Source: an uncultured Bacteroidota bacterium | GTDB lineage: Bacteria > Bacteroidota > Bacteroidia > JABEUT01 | Assembly (NCBI GenBank): GCA_903863935.1 | Contig: CAIPDV010000029.1 | Span: 1 to 49,038, forward strand | Length of the DNA: 49,038 bases | Direction of reading: 5' to 3' | Shown here: positions 33,404 through 42,036 of the stretch, piece by piece | How positions within the stretch are numbered: position 1 is the first letter of the stretch | How the letters are laid out: each line of letters opens with the position of its first letter | Position numbers and translations under genes: made by a program | The notes under the pieces: model-generated | The model's database searches: none | Seen by the model: only the letters and a program-made list of their open reading frames with translations | Told to the model about the DNA's origin: nothing

Positions 33404-33419
33404 TATGACAAAAGTGCAT
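33404..33419. promoter_or_regulatory. Degenerate Crp-like site, distal, upstream of PTPS-hemN
   Basis: TATGACAAAAGTGCAT; one half (TATGAC, complement GTCATA) fits well and the other poorly. Its centre lies about 55 bp before the -7 box, a class I-like distance. Confidence 0.35.
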
Positions 33420-33426
33420 TCTTATT

Positions 33427-33442
33427 CATGAGAATGGTCATA
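33427..33442 (+). promoter_or_regulatory. Crp-like site, proximal, upstream of PTPS-hemN
   Basis: CATGAGAATGGTCATA; the right half matches the motif fully and the left half partly. The centre lies 32 bp before the centre of an exact -7 box TAAATTTG (33463-33470). Confidence 0.5.
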
Positions 33443-33504
33443 TTTTAAGAAACTACACGCTATAAATTTGCACTTATTAACCCCATGCCTCTCTACTACA
33501 CCCC

Positions 33505-33951
33505 ATGAATGTAATAAGGATAACAAAGGAATTTGATTTTGAAATGGCACACGCCCTTTTCGGATATACAGGTGCATGTAAAGATATTCATGGTCATTCT
33601 TACAAACTTTCAGTTACAGTTATCGGCAGCCCGATTACAGATAAAGCCAGACCGGAGCTTGGAATGGTAATTGATTTTACCGTTTTAAAAGGCATCGTTA
33701 ATACTTCTATTATTGAACACTTCGACCACTCACTTGTTTTGAATAAAGAATTCCCCCAAAGCAAATTGGAAGGAATAAATAAAATCTCTGGCAGACTACT
33801 GTTAGCAGATTATCAACCGACTTGCGAAAACCTATTGTTAGATTTTGTTGAGCGCATCAGGAAAAATCTTCCTGAAAACGCAATTTTACACCATTTAAAA
33901 CTCAGGGAAACCGCCAGCTCTTATGCTGAATGGTTTGCCACAGATAATTAA
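33505..33951 (+). CDS. 6-pyruvoyl-tetrahydropterin synthase / 6-carboxytetrahydropterin synthase (QueD-like)
   Basis: A 148-residue T-fold enzyme. The zinc site is His16 (EMAHAL), His29 and His31 (DIHGHSY), with the catalytic Cys25 in GACKDIHGH. The family converts dihydroneopterin triphosphate to a pterin intermediate of queuosine or biopterin synthesis. The Cys-x3-His-x-His arrangement fits either. The window holds no other queuosine gene. Its stop is six bases before the hemN start, so the two are co-transcribed. Confidence 0.88.
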   Translation: MNVIRITKEFDFEMAHALFGYTGACKDIHGHSYKLSVTVIGSPITDKARPELGMVIDFTVLKGIVNTSIIEHFDHSLVLNKEFPQSKLEGINKISGRLLLADYQPTCENLLLDFVERIRKNLPENAILHHLKLRETASSYAEWFATDN

Positions 33952-33957
33952 TAAACT

Positions 33958-35316
33958 ATGGATAATTCATTGATAAAAAAATATAACGTTCAGGCACCCC
34001 GTTATACCAGTTACCCAACCGTTCCATATTGGGAAAATAACCTCTCAAAAGACCAATGGAAACTGGAGGTGAAAAAATCATTCGACAAAACCAATGCCAA
34101 TGAAGGATTGAGTTTGTATATCCATCTTCCCTTCTGCCAAAGCCTTTGCACCTATTGCGGATGCACCACACGCATCACTGTTAACCATGCTGTTGAAGTA
34201 CCCTACCTGAAAGCCATATTAAAGGAATGGGAAATGTATGTTGATTTGTTCGGAGCGAAACCAAGGATCAGAGAAATCCACCTTGGAGGAGGAACCCCCA
34301 CTTTTTTCAGTCCGGCAAATCTTAAAGAAATGCTGGAAGGCATTCTGGCAAAAGCTGAAATATGTGAAAATTATGAATTCAGTTTTGAAGCTCATCCAAA
34401 CAATACTACTTATGAGCATCTGAAAACTCTTCGGGATTTGGGCTTTACCCGATTAAGCCTCGGCATACAGGATTTTGACCCCAAAGTTCAGGAAATTGTA
34501 AATCGAATTCAAACATTTGTTAATGTAGAAAAGGTAACCAAACAAGCACGGGAATTAGGATACAAATCCATAAACTTCGATTTGATTTACGGTTTGCCAC
34601 TTCAAGAAAAATCAAGCGTAATTAATACAATTCATAAAGTAAATATTTTAAAACCGGATCGAATTGCACTTTACAGCTACGCACACGTTCCATGGGTAAA
34701 ACCCGGCCAGCGAAAGTTCACAGAATTGGATTTACCAAAAGATGAAGAAAAGCGTAAATTATATGAAACTGCCCGTGCAATGCTTGAGGAATCAGGGTAT
34801 GCTGAAATTGGAATGGATCATTTCGCACTGAAAAGTGACTCACTTTTCAAAGCTTCTCAGCTAAAGAAACTGCACCGCAATTTCATGGGGTACACTCATA
34901 ACTACACTGAATTCATGCTCGGTTTGGGAGTATCTTCCATTAGCGATACCTGGAATGCCTTTGCGCAAAATGTTAAAGTAGTGGAGGAATATTATGACAT
35001 TGTAAACAAAGGCGAATTACCCATTTTCAGGGGGCATTTGCTGAATGAAGAAGATTTAGTTTTAAGAAGGCATATCCTGAATATTATGTGCAAATTTGAA
35101 ACGTCCTGGGTTGAGAAAGGAGAACAATGCGCCTCGCTTTACAATGCTGTTGGCCGACTTAAGGAAATGGAAGCGGATGGCTTAATACAACGTTATCCTT
35201 TCAAATTAATTGTAACTGAAGAGGGTAAAAAATTCATACGTAATATTTGCATGGCCTTTGATTCACGCTTGTGGAGCAACACCCCACAAAAAGAGATATT
35301 CAGCAAGGTTATCTGA
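33958..35316 (+). CDS. hemN: Oxygen-independent coproporphyrinogen III dehydrogenase
   Basis: A 452-residue radical SAM enzyme making protoporphyrinogen IX without oxygen. The N-terminal RYTSYPTVPYW signature of true HemN (rather than HemW) is present. The 4Fe-4S motif is Cys60-x3-Cys64-x2-Cys67, followed by the extra Cys69 typical of HemN, then LGGGTPTFF. The C-terminal HemN domain runs from about 360. Heme supply matches the nearby oxidase and cytochrome genes, and hemN is a classical Fnr/Crp target. Two Crp-like sites precede the operon. Confidence 0.95.
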   Translation: MDNSLIKKYNVQAPRYTSYPTVPYWENNLSKDQWKLEVKKSFDKTNANEGLSLYIHLPFCQSLCTYCGCTTRITVNHAVEVPYLKAILKEWEMYVDLFGAKPRIREIHLGGGTPTFFSPANLKEMLEGILAKAEICENYEFSFEAHPNNTTYEHLKTLRDLGFTRLSLGIQDFDPKVQEIVNRIQTFVNVEKVTKQARELGYKSINFDLIYGLPLQEKSSVINTIHKVNILKPDRIALYSYAHVPWVKPGQRKFTELDLPKDEEKRKLYETARAMLEESGYAEIGMDHFALKSDSLFKASQLKKLHRNFMGYTHNYTEFMLGLGVSSISDTWNAFAQNVKVVEEYYDIVNKGELPIFRGHLLNEEDLVLRRHILNIMCKFETSWVEKGEQCASLYNAVGRLKEMEADGLIQRYPFKLIVTEEGKKFIRNICMAFDSRLWSNTPQKEIFSKVI

Positions 35317-35356
35317 AATGAATTAAAAAGCTTTGTAACTTAGCAAAGGAAAATGA

Positions 35357-36925
35357 ATGGGTAATTTGGCTAAACCAGATTATGCAACCAGCCTGTTCAT
35401 TCTGTACAAAATGAAAAAAAAGCCAACCAAATCAACTAATAAGTTAAAAGTTCGCCGGCTTGGAATAGATACTCAAAAGGAGCATGTGGCATATATCCGC
35501 GCTGATTCTCATGTTGTAATTTCTGAAGGTTTTGAAGCACTGGCAAGAGTTCGTATCAAAAAAGGGATTCTTTCAATCGTAGCAAGCTTGCACATAGTAC
35601 ATTCCAATTTATTGAGCAAAGGAGAAATCGGTTTATCCGAAATAGCCTTTAGTTCTCTGAACATAAAAAATGGAGATATGATTGAGATCATTCACCTGGA
35701 ACCATTAGTTTCACTGGGATATATACGTGCAAAAATTTACGGTAAAACCGTTGACGAAAAAGGCATGAATGAAATAGTGGAGGATGTTTTACTGGGGAAC
35801 TACTCGAACATTCATCTTTCATCTTTTATTACAGCATTTGCAGGAGACCACATGAATCTTAATGAAATCATATCGCTTACAAGGGCCATGATAATTAGTG
35901 GTGACCGTATTAAATGGAAACAGAAAATGGTGGTTGATAAACACTGCATTGGTGGATTGCCGGGTAACCGTACTACACCCATTATTGTTTCCATTGTTTC
36001 AGCCTTAGGACTAACCATGCCAAAAACTTCATCGCGTGCTATCACTTCACCGGCAGGAACCGCCGACACAATGGAAGTAATGGCACCGGTTAACTTGTCC
36101 ATGAAGAAAATTAAAGATGTTGTAGACAAGCAAGGTGGATGTGTAGTATGGGGCAGCGGAGCCAATTTAAGTCCGGCAGATGACATTCTTATCCGTATTG
36201 AAAGAGCACTTGATTTGGATAGTGAAGGACAATTAATTGCTTCTGTTTTATCTAAAAAAGTGGCTGCAGGTTCAACACATTTAGTAGTAGACATGCCGGT
36301 TGGTGATACTGTAAAACTTAGAAGCATTGAAGCTGCCAACCATCTTAAAATATTAATGGAACAAGTTGGCAATGCGGTAGGCTTAAAACTCAAAGTGGTG
36401 GTTACTGATGGCTCGCAACCGGTTGGAATTGGCTTAGGCCCTTCGTTGGAAGCAATGGATATCTTATCTGTTTTAAGGAATGAGAAAAATGCCCCGGCTG
36501 ATTTAAGAGAAAGATCTCTTTTACTTACGGGAGAACTTTTGGAATTGGCAGGATTTGTAAAAAGTGGCAAAGGTTATGAGACTGCCGCCAAAGTACTTTC
36601 ATCCGGCGATGCTTATAAAAAGTTCCGTGCCATTTGCAAAGCCCAGGGGGGATATACAGAGCCTGAATTTGCAAAATACCGGCACGATATTCACGCAAAC
36701 CATTCCGGAATTGTGCGTTCGATAGACAACCGAAAAATTTCGAGGGTTGCAAAACTAGCCGGCGCACCAGATCATCCACGCGCAGGGGTAAGATATTTTG
36801 CACCACTTGGAAAAGCAGTAAAGAAAGGGGATTTGCTCTACACTATATTTACAGAAACCGAAGGTGAATTGTATTATGCGCTTCAATATGTAAAAATTGA
36901 AAGCGATATTATTCTAATAAAATAA
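35357..36925 (+). CDS. Archaeal-type thymidine/AMP phosphorylase family protein
   Basis: A 522-residue nucleoside phosphorylase of the long archaeal-type branch, with an extra N-terminal domain (about 1-105) before the core. The phosphate and nucleoside site block VDKHCIGGLPGNRTTPI and the long SSRAITSPAGTADTMEV block are typical of AMP phosphorylase and its bacterial relatives. In archaea such enzymes split AMP to adenine and ribose 1,5-bisphosphate. In bacteria the substrate is less certain. A PRPP synthetase-like gene follows after eight bases, linking both to ribose-phosphate metabolism. A second ATG (35411) could also be the start. Confidence 0.85.
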   Translation: MGNLAKPDYATSLFILYKMKKKPTKSTNKLKVRRLGIDTQKEHVAYIRADSHVVISEGFEALARVRIKKGILSIVASLHIVHSNLLSKGEIGLSEIAFSSLNIKNGDMIEIIHLEPLVSLGYIRAKIYGKTVDEKGMNEIVEDVLLGNYSNIHLSSFITAFAGDHMNLNEIISLTRAMIISGDRIKWKQKMVVDKHCIGGLPGNRTTPIIVSIVSALGLTMPKTSSRAITSPAGTADTMEVMAPVNLSMKKIKDVVDKQGGCVVWGSGANLSPADDILIRIERALDLDSEGQLIASVLSKKVAAGSTHLVVDMPVGDTVKLRSIEAANHLKILMEQVGNAVGLKLKVVVTDGSQPVGIGLGPSLEAMDILSVLRNEKNAPADLRERSLLLTGELLELAGFVKSGKGYETAAKVLSSGDAYKKFRAICKAQGGYTEPEFAKYRHDIHANHSGIVRSIDNRKISRVAKLAGAPDHPRAGVRYFAPLGKAVKKGDLLYTIFTETEGELYYALQYVKIESDIILIK

Positions 36926-36933
36926 CTGTTAAA

Positions 36934-37812
36934 ATGGATAAAATTGTTTTTGCATTGCCTGGAAATGAGGAACTGGCAAAGAAAATCGCTGCTCATTTAA
37001 ATTGTTCTCTTGGGAGTTTTGCCTATCACCGTTTTCCCGATGAAGAGTCATACATACGCCTTGAAAGTGATGTCTCCGGAAAAGAAGTTATTCTTGCATG
37101 CACACTCGATAGACCGGATACAAAATTCCTTCAGCTATATTTTTTATCAGAGATAATACGAGATGCCGGAGCTGACAAAATAACTCTTGTCTCTCCTTAT
37201 TTATCTTACATGCGGCAGGACAAGAAATTCAATCCCGGGGAATGTATTACCTCCGAACATTTTGCGAATCTTTTATCGTCCTTTGTTGATGAGTTGATTA
37301 CGGTAGACCCTCACCTCCACAGGATAAATTCACTTGAGTCCATTTATCCTATTCCAACAAAAGTTTTTCACTCATCTGCCCATATTTCGAAATGGATAAA
37401 AGAAAATGTAGAACATCCGGTTTTAATTGGTCCGGATATGGAAAGCAAGCAATGGGTTGGTGAGGTGGCAAAAGAAGCCGGAGCTCCTTATACTGTATTG
37501 TCTAAAATCAGGACTGGAGATAAAAAAGTAAAAGTATCAATTCCTCAAATTCATAAATACATATCTAAATATACTCCGGTAATTGTGGATGACATTATAT
37601 CTACTGCCGCAACTATGATAAGGACTATAGAGCATTTGCAGGAAGAAGGCTCAATCCCTCCGGTTTGTATAGGAATACATGCTGTTTTTTCAGGAATGGC
37701 TTATAATGACCTGCAAAAATCCGGACCATCAAAAATTATAACTTGTAATACAATTCCACATATTAGTAATGGTATTGATTTGAATTCAGGAATTGCCAAC
37801 TTGTTAAAATAG
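36934..37812 (+). CDS. Ribose-phosphate pyrophosphokinase-like protein
   Basis: A 292-residue PRPP synthetase homologue, about 20 residues shorter than the housekeeping enzyme. The N-terminal half keeps FPDEESYIRL and the YLSYMRQDKKFNPGE loop that binds ATP and Mg; VDPHLH is present; the PRPP loop is VDDIISTAATM. It is the type often paired with the archaeal-like phosphorylase, as here (eight-base gap). It might use the AMP or sugar phosphate linked to that enzyme. A housekeeping Prs may exist elsewhere. Confidence 0.85.
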   Translation: MDKIVFALPGNEELAKKIAAHLNCSLGSFAYHRFPDEESYIRLESDVSGKEVILACTLDRPDTKFLQLYFLSEIIRDAGADKITLVSPYLSYMRQDKKFNPGECITSEHFANLLSSFVDELITVDPHLHRINSLESIYPIPTKVFHSSAHISKWIKENVEHPVLIGPDMESKQWVGEVAKEAGAPYTVLSKIRTGDKKVKVSIPQIHKYISKYTPVIVDDIISTAATMIRTIEHLQEEGSIPPVCIGIHAVFSGMAYNDLQKSGPSKIITCNTIPHISNGIDLNSGIANLLK

Positions 37813-37863
37813 TATTAAGAAACATCCGGATAAAACAAAACGGTTTTAGTTTCTGATATCAGA

Positions 37864-37965
37864 CTACTCTACCTTTAACTCTTTTTTAGTCCAGAATTTT
37901 TTAAACTCAGAACCTTCCATTGCAGCCACCAGACAAAGGATAAAGACAATTGACAGGATAAGCAT
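37864..37965 (-). CDS. Candidate 33-residue single-helix membrane protein
   Basis: A minus-strand ORF in the 270-base gap between the PRPP synthetase and mlaE genes. It begins with a hydrophobic helix (MLILSIVFILCLVAA), followed by a charged tail with Trp25 and many Lys (FKKFWTKKELKVE). The amphipathic pattern is not what random AT-rich sequence usually gives, but no clear promoter or homologue is known to me. Convergent with the gene to its left. Confidence 0.4.
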   Translation of the reverse strand: MLILSIVFILCLVAAMEGSEFKKFWTKKELKVE

Positions 37966-38082
37966 TTAAATATATTTTGTGTTAAAGTAAATACGTAAGC
38001 CGTAAAACAAGCATGATTATTGTCAGTTGCCTGCATGATATTTTACGTTTTTAAACTACCTTTAATATAAGAATTTAGCACT

Positions 38083-38859
38083 ATGGCAAACTCAACACTT
38101 AATGGATTTAAGAGCTTTCTTATTGAAATGGGCGAAATATCTCGGTTCACGGGCCGATTTTTTGCTGAGGTTTTCAAGCCCAGGTATGAAATCAGGGAGT
38201 TTTTCAAACAATGCTTTTTAATCGGATATAAATCTCTTCCTCTTACCGGGGTTACAGCCTTTATTATGGGTCTTGTTTTAACCATGCAGTCAAGACCTAC
38301 TCTGGCCGAATTTGGTGCTGAATCTTGGTTACCAGCCATGGTTGCCGTTTCACTAGTCCGTGAAATAGGGCCTGTAATAACAGCCTTAATATGCGCAGGG
38401 AAAATAGGCTCCAGCATTGGGGCCGAACTAGGGTCTATGAAGGTTACCGAACAAATAGATGCAATGGAAGTTTCAGGAACCAACCCATTTAAATTTCTTG
38501 TTGTAACCCGTGTTCTTGCCACAACCTTCACTATTCCAATTCTTGTTATTATTTCAGATGGAATTGCCATGTATGGCAGCTATCTTGGAATAAACATGAA
38601 AGGAGTAACAAGCCCGCATATTTTTTTAGCACACGTTTTCAATAAACTTTCCTATGGTGACCTTCTTCCGGCTTTTATTAAAACTTTCTTCTTTGGATTT
38701 GCAATTGGCATTGTAGGGTGCTACAAAGGGTATAACTCAAACAAAGGAACCGAAGGGGTTGGTGAATCAGCCAATTCATCGGTAGTTGTAGCTTCTTTGT
38801 TAGTTTTTATTTTGGATTTAATGGCAGTTCAGGTCGCCGATTTACTTGGTTTAACATGA
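38083..38859 (+). CDS. mlaE: MlaE-type ABC transporter permease
   Basis: A 258-residue inner-membrane permease of the lipid-trafficking MlaE family with five to six helices. Diagnostic segments include GYKSLPLTGVTAFIMGLVLTMQ, the SLVREIGPVITALICAGKIGSSIGAELGSM coupling region, and EQIDAMEVSGTNPF. It would move phospholipid between the inner membrane and the periplasmic MCE protein. It overlaps mlaF by four bases (ATGA). Confidence 0.93.
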   Translation: MANSTLNGFKSFLIEMGEISRFTGRFFAEVFKPRYEIREFFKQCFLIGYKSLPLTGVTAFIMGLVLTMQSRPTLAEFGAESWLPAMVAVSLVREIGPVITALICAGKIGSSIGAELGSMKVTEQIDAMEVSGTNPFKFLVVTRVLATTFTIPILVIISDGIAMYGSYLGINMKGVTSPHIFLAHVFNKLSYGDLLPAFIKTFFFGFAIGIVGCYKGYNSNKGTEGVGESANSSVVVASLLVFILDLMAVQVADLLGLT

Positions 38860-39635
38860 CAGTGCAAGAAAATAATATTCATAATTCCGCTACTCCGGTT
38901 TCCAACCGTGAGCCTGTAATTGAAATCGAACATTTATATAAATCGTTTGGAGACAATCAGGTATTAAAGGATTTTGATATGAAACTATATAGAGGCGAAA
39001 ACCTTGCCATACTTGGTAAATCCGGTTCCGGAAAATCTGTACTAATAAAATGTATAATCGGTTTGTTAAAGCCGGAACAAGGGTCTATTAAGGTTTTTGG
39101 GGAGAGTATTCCCGATCTTAAAAGGGATGCGTTAGATAAAATGAGAGTTCGTATTGGGTTTCTGTTTCAAAGTAATGCACTGTATGATTCAATGTCTGTC
39201 AGGGAAAATCTTGAATTCCCTCTACGTGTTCGCCTTGAGAAGTACACCAAATCTTCGGTAAATGAACTGGTGATGGAAGCACTGACAAATGTAGGATTAG
39301 CGCACACGGTAGATATGATGCCCGCTGAATTATCAGGCGGAATGCGGAAAAGAATAGGACTGGCGAGAACCTTAATTTTAAAGCCCGAAATTATATTATA
39401 TGATGAACCAACAACAGGTCTTGATCCTATAACCGGTAAAGATATAAGCAACCTGATTGTTGAAGTTCAAAAAAAATATCGTACCTCCTCAATGCTGATA
39501 TCACATGACATGAGTAATATCCGCATAACATCAAATAGAATAATATTATTATGGGAAGGGAAAAGGTATGCCGATGGAACATACGATGAATTGAACAAAT
39601 CCGGTGACCCTAAAGTGAAACAATTTTTTGAATAA
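38856..39635 (+). CDS. mlaF: MlaF-type ABC transporter ATPase
   Basis: A 259-residue ABC ATPase. Walker A is GKSGSGKS (54-61), the signature is ELSGGMRKRIGLARTL, and Walker B is ILYDEPTTGLDP followed by the LISHD switch. It powers the MlaE permease encoded just upstream (four-base overlap). The MCE protein gene begins four bases after its stop, completing a three-gene MlaFED-type exporter/importer of lipids. Confidence 0.95.
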   Translation: MTVQENNIHNSATPVSNREPVIEIEHLYKSFGDNQVLKDFDMKLYRGENLAILGKSGSGKSVLIKCIIGLLKPEQGSIKVFGESIPDLKRDALDKMRVRIGFLFQSNALYDSMSVRENLEFPLRVRLEKYTKSSVNELVMEALTNVGLAHTVDMMPAELSGGMRKRIGLARTLILKPEIILYDEPTTGLDPITGKDISNLIVEVQKKYRTSSMLISHDMSNIRITSNRIILLWEGKRYADGTYDELNKSGDPKVKQFFE

Positions 39636-39639
39636 AATC

Positions 39640-40635
39640 ATGGAAAAGACAATAGCAAAAAACATAAGATTGGGCCTTTTTGTATTGGCAGGTAGCTTAT
39701 TCCTCATTTATGCGCTTTATATGATAGGAAGCAAACGTAATCTCTTTGGTTCAACGTTCAAGATAAGCGCAGTATTTCATAATGTAAACGGGTTAATGAA
39801 GGGAAATAATGTACGCTTCGCGGGTATTGATGTTGGAACTGTTGAAAGTGTAAAAATTATTAACGACAGCAGTGTTAATGTTGTTATGATAATTGAAAGC
39901 GATGTTCAAAAATACATTCGTAAAAATGCACTTGCCAGTATAGGAACTGATGGCTTAATGGGAAATAAACTCATTAATATTAATCCATCATCCATTGCAG
40001 CACCGGGGGTTGAAAAGGATGATACATTAAAAGTTTTAAAAGCTATTGAAACGGACGAAATGCTGAGAACACTTAACAGGACCAACGACAACATTGCAGT
40101 TATTACCGATAACCTGAAAGTGATTACAACCAAGTTTAACAGCCCGAATACTTTGTGGAGCCTATTAATGGATACAGTGGTTGCAGATAATGTAAAGCAG
40201 GCCATTGTAAACATCCGTATTACAGGCTCAAATTCTGCAACAATAACAGGTGATTTGAGTAATATTATAAGTGAGATAAAAAATGGGAAAGGGGCATTTG
40301 GAGCTTTGCTAACTGATACGGCATTATCCAATCACGTAAGGCAAACGGTTGTAAAGATAAAACTCATAAGCGATAATACGGCAATGATATCGGGCAATCT
40401 GAGCAACATAACTGGCCGGGTTGATAGTGGAAAAGGAATGGTTGGAAGGCTTTTAATGGATACTACTTTTGTTCCAAATCTTGATAAAAGCATGCAGAAT
40501 TTGAAAACCGGTTCCCAGGGATTAAATGAAGTTATTGAAGGCCTGAAACATTCCTGGCCACTAAGATCATACTTCAGGAAGCAAGAAAAACTGGCAAAAA
40601 AACGAAAAGCTGATTCGGCAAGAGGAATAAAGTGA
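39640..40635 (+). CDS. mlaD: MCE-domain (MlaD-type) lipid-binding protein
   Basis: A 331-residue protein with an N-terminal membrane helix (about 12-32), one MCE domain (about 40-125, with VRFAGIDVGTVESV and GTDGLMGNKLININP), and a long helical C-terminal region with repeated heptad-like blocks ending in a basic tail. It is longer than E. coli MlaD, as usual in Bacteroidota. The frame opens at a TTG at 39628 inside mlaF; the ATG at 39640 is preferred. MlaB and MlaC genes are not seen. Confidence 0.9.
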   Translation: MEKTIAKNIRLGLFVLAGSLFLIYALYMIGSKRNLFGSTFKISAVFHNVNGLMKGNNVRFAGIDVGTVESVKIINDSSVNVVMIIESDVQKYIRKNALASIGTDGLMGNKLININPSSIAAPGVEKDDTLKVLKAIETDEMLRTLNRTNDNIAVITDNLKVITTKFNSPNTLWSLLMDTVVADNVKQAIVNIRITGSNSATITGDLSNIISEIKNGKGAFGALLTDTALSNHVRQTVVKIKLISDNTAMISGNLSNITGRVDSGKGMVGRLLMDTTFVPNLDKSMQNLKTGSQGLNEVIEGLKHSWPLRSYFRKQEKLAKKRKADSARGIK

Positions 40636-40652
40636 ACTATATCACTTTTTCT

Positions 40653-40668
40653 TTTGATATTTGTCATA
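40653..40668 (+). promoter_or_regulatory. Crp-like site upstream of the dnaJ-type gene
   Basis: TTTGATATTTGTCATA has one change in the left half. The centre is 33 bp before the centre of a -7-like TAATTTTA (40690-40697). The box ends five bases before the ATG at 40703, so the transcript would be nearly leaderless. Confidence 0.5.
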
Positions 40669-40702
40669 CATCATGACTAACTCCTAATCTAATTTTATAC
40701 CC

Positions 40703-41623
40703 ATGGATTTCAAAGACTATTATAAAATACTGGGTGTTGATAAGAAAGCAACTCCGGATGAAATTAAAAAAGCATACCGGAAACTTGCCATAAAATACCA
40801 TCCCGATAAAAATCCTAATAACAAGGCTTCCGAAGAAAAATTCAAAGAAATAAATGAAGCCAATGAGGTTCTGAGTGATCCGGAAAAAAAGAAAAAATAC
40901 GATGAACTGAGTTCTAACTGGAATCAATACAGCCAACAACCGCAAGGTAACAGAGAAGGTAATTTTGACTGGTCGAAATGGACCCAGGGGCAAACAGGAC
41001 GAAGCACCTATTCCGGTGAAGATTCCTTTAATAACGAAGGTGAGTTTTCTAGTTTTTTTGAATCCATCTTTGGAGGAGGCTTCAACCAGAGAGCCACTAC
41101 TAAAACAAAAGGACAAGATTACAGGGCTGAAATTGAGGTATCACTTGAAGATGCTTACCATGGCACATCTACAAGGATTGAGGTGAATGGAAAAACACTT
41201 CAAATGAATCTTAAACCCGGAATAAAAAACGGGCAGGTTTTAAGAATAAAAGAAAAAGGCGGACCGAGCAGAAGCGGAGGACCAAAAGGTGATATTTATC
41301 TTACATTGATAATTCCGCAACACCCGCACTATGAAAGAAAAGAAGATGACCTTTATTGTGACACCCCGGTTGACATTTATACAGCAGTGCTAGGAGGAAA
41401 GCAGCTCGTATCAACTCTTAAAGGCAGTATACGTATTGACATCCCGGCCGGAACAGACAATGGAAAGGTATTGCGGCTAAAAGGACTTGGAATGCCTAAG
41501 TTTGGTAAACCCACTGAATTTGGCGACCTTTATGCAAAAGTGTCAATTCAGATTCCTAAAAACTTGTCGGAAAAAGAAATCACATTATTTAAAGAACTTG
41601 CTAAAATTCGAAATAATAAATGA
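40703..41623 (+). CDS. cbpA: DnaJ-type co-chaperone (CbpA-like)
   Basis: A 306-residue J-domain protein. The HPD motif is at 33-35 within [13 protein letters not shown] Gly/Phe-rich segment follows (about 70-125), then two C-terminal substrate-binding beta domains with no Cys-rich zinc finger, which distinguishes CbpA-like proteins from DnaJ. It stimulates the DnaK ATPase. A ribosome hibernation factor follows after 34 bases, so this looks like a stress group, and a Crp-like site precedes it. Confidence 0.92.
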   Translation: MDFKDYYKILGVDKKATPDEIKKAYRKLAIKYHPDKNPNNKASEEKFKEINEANEVLSDPEKKKKYDELSSNWNQYSQQPQGNREGNFDWSKWTQGQTGRSTYSGEDSFNNEGEFSSFFESIFGGGFNQRATTKTKGQDYRAEIEVSLEDAYHGTSTRIEVNGKTLQMNLKPGIKNGQVLRIKEKGGPSRSGGPKGDIYLTLIIPQHPHYERKEDDLYCDTPVDIYTAVLGGKQLVSTLKGSIRIDIPAGTDNGKVLRLKGLGMPKFGKPTEFGDLYAKVSIQIPKNLSEKEITLFKELAKIRNNK

Positions 41624-41657
41624 CCTTAATACATAACTTAGTTAAATAAAAAACATT

Positions 41658-42002
41658 ATGGAAATCAAAATTGAATCACCTCACTTCACTGTTACCTCTC
41701 AGCTAAATGATTATTTAATTGAGAAAGTGGGCAAACTTGAACGTTTAAATGAACGTCTTATCCGCAGCGAAGTATGCCTTAAACTTGATAAATCAGCAAC
41801 CGACGATAACAAAATCTGCGAAATAAGATTAGTTGGCCCACAGAAGAATTTATTTGCAAGCACCCGTTGTATGACCTTTGAAGATGCCATTATTGAAACC
41901 ATTCACGCACTCGAAAAACAATTAAGAAAGCAAAAAACAAAAAAAGAAAAAGGAAGAGAAAAAATTCAGGTTACGGATTCTACTACGGAAGAATCTGAAT
42001 AA
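41658..42002 (+). CDS. hpf: Ribosome hibernation-promoting factor (short HPF/RaiA type)
   Basis: A 114-residue protein beginning with the sigma-54 modulation/HPF domain (MEIKIESPHFTVTSQLNDYL). The domain ends around residue 95, and a Lys/Glu-rich tail follows (KKEKGREKIQ). Such proteins bind the 30S decoding region to silence idle ribosomes. There is no long dimerisation domain. It sits between the co-chaperone and a beta-CASP nuclease. Confidence 0.88.
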   Translation: MEIKIESPHFTVTSQLNDYLIEKVGKLERLNERLIRSEVCLKLDKSATDDNKICEIRLVGPQKNLFASTRCMTFEDAIIETIHALEKQLRKQKTKKEKGREKIQVTDSTTEESE

Positions 42003-42036
42003 TCTTTCCATCTTCACACAAATCCATATTTAAATT

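Noticed and set aside
38012-38027. Possible Crp-like site upstream of mlaE (CATGATTATTGTCAGT)
   Set aside because: The outer bases do not match, and its centre is 41 bp from the nearest good -7 box (TACCTTTA at 38057), unlike the 33-bp rule of the other sites.
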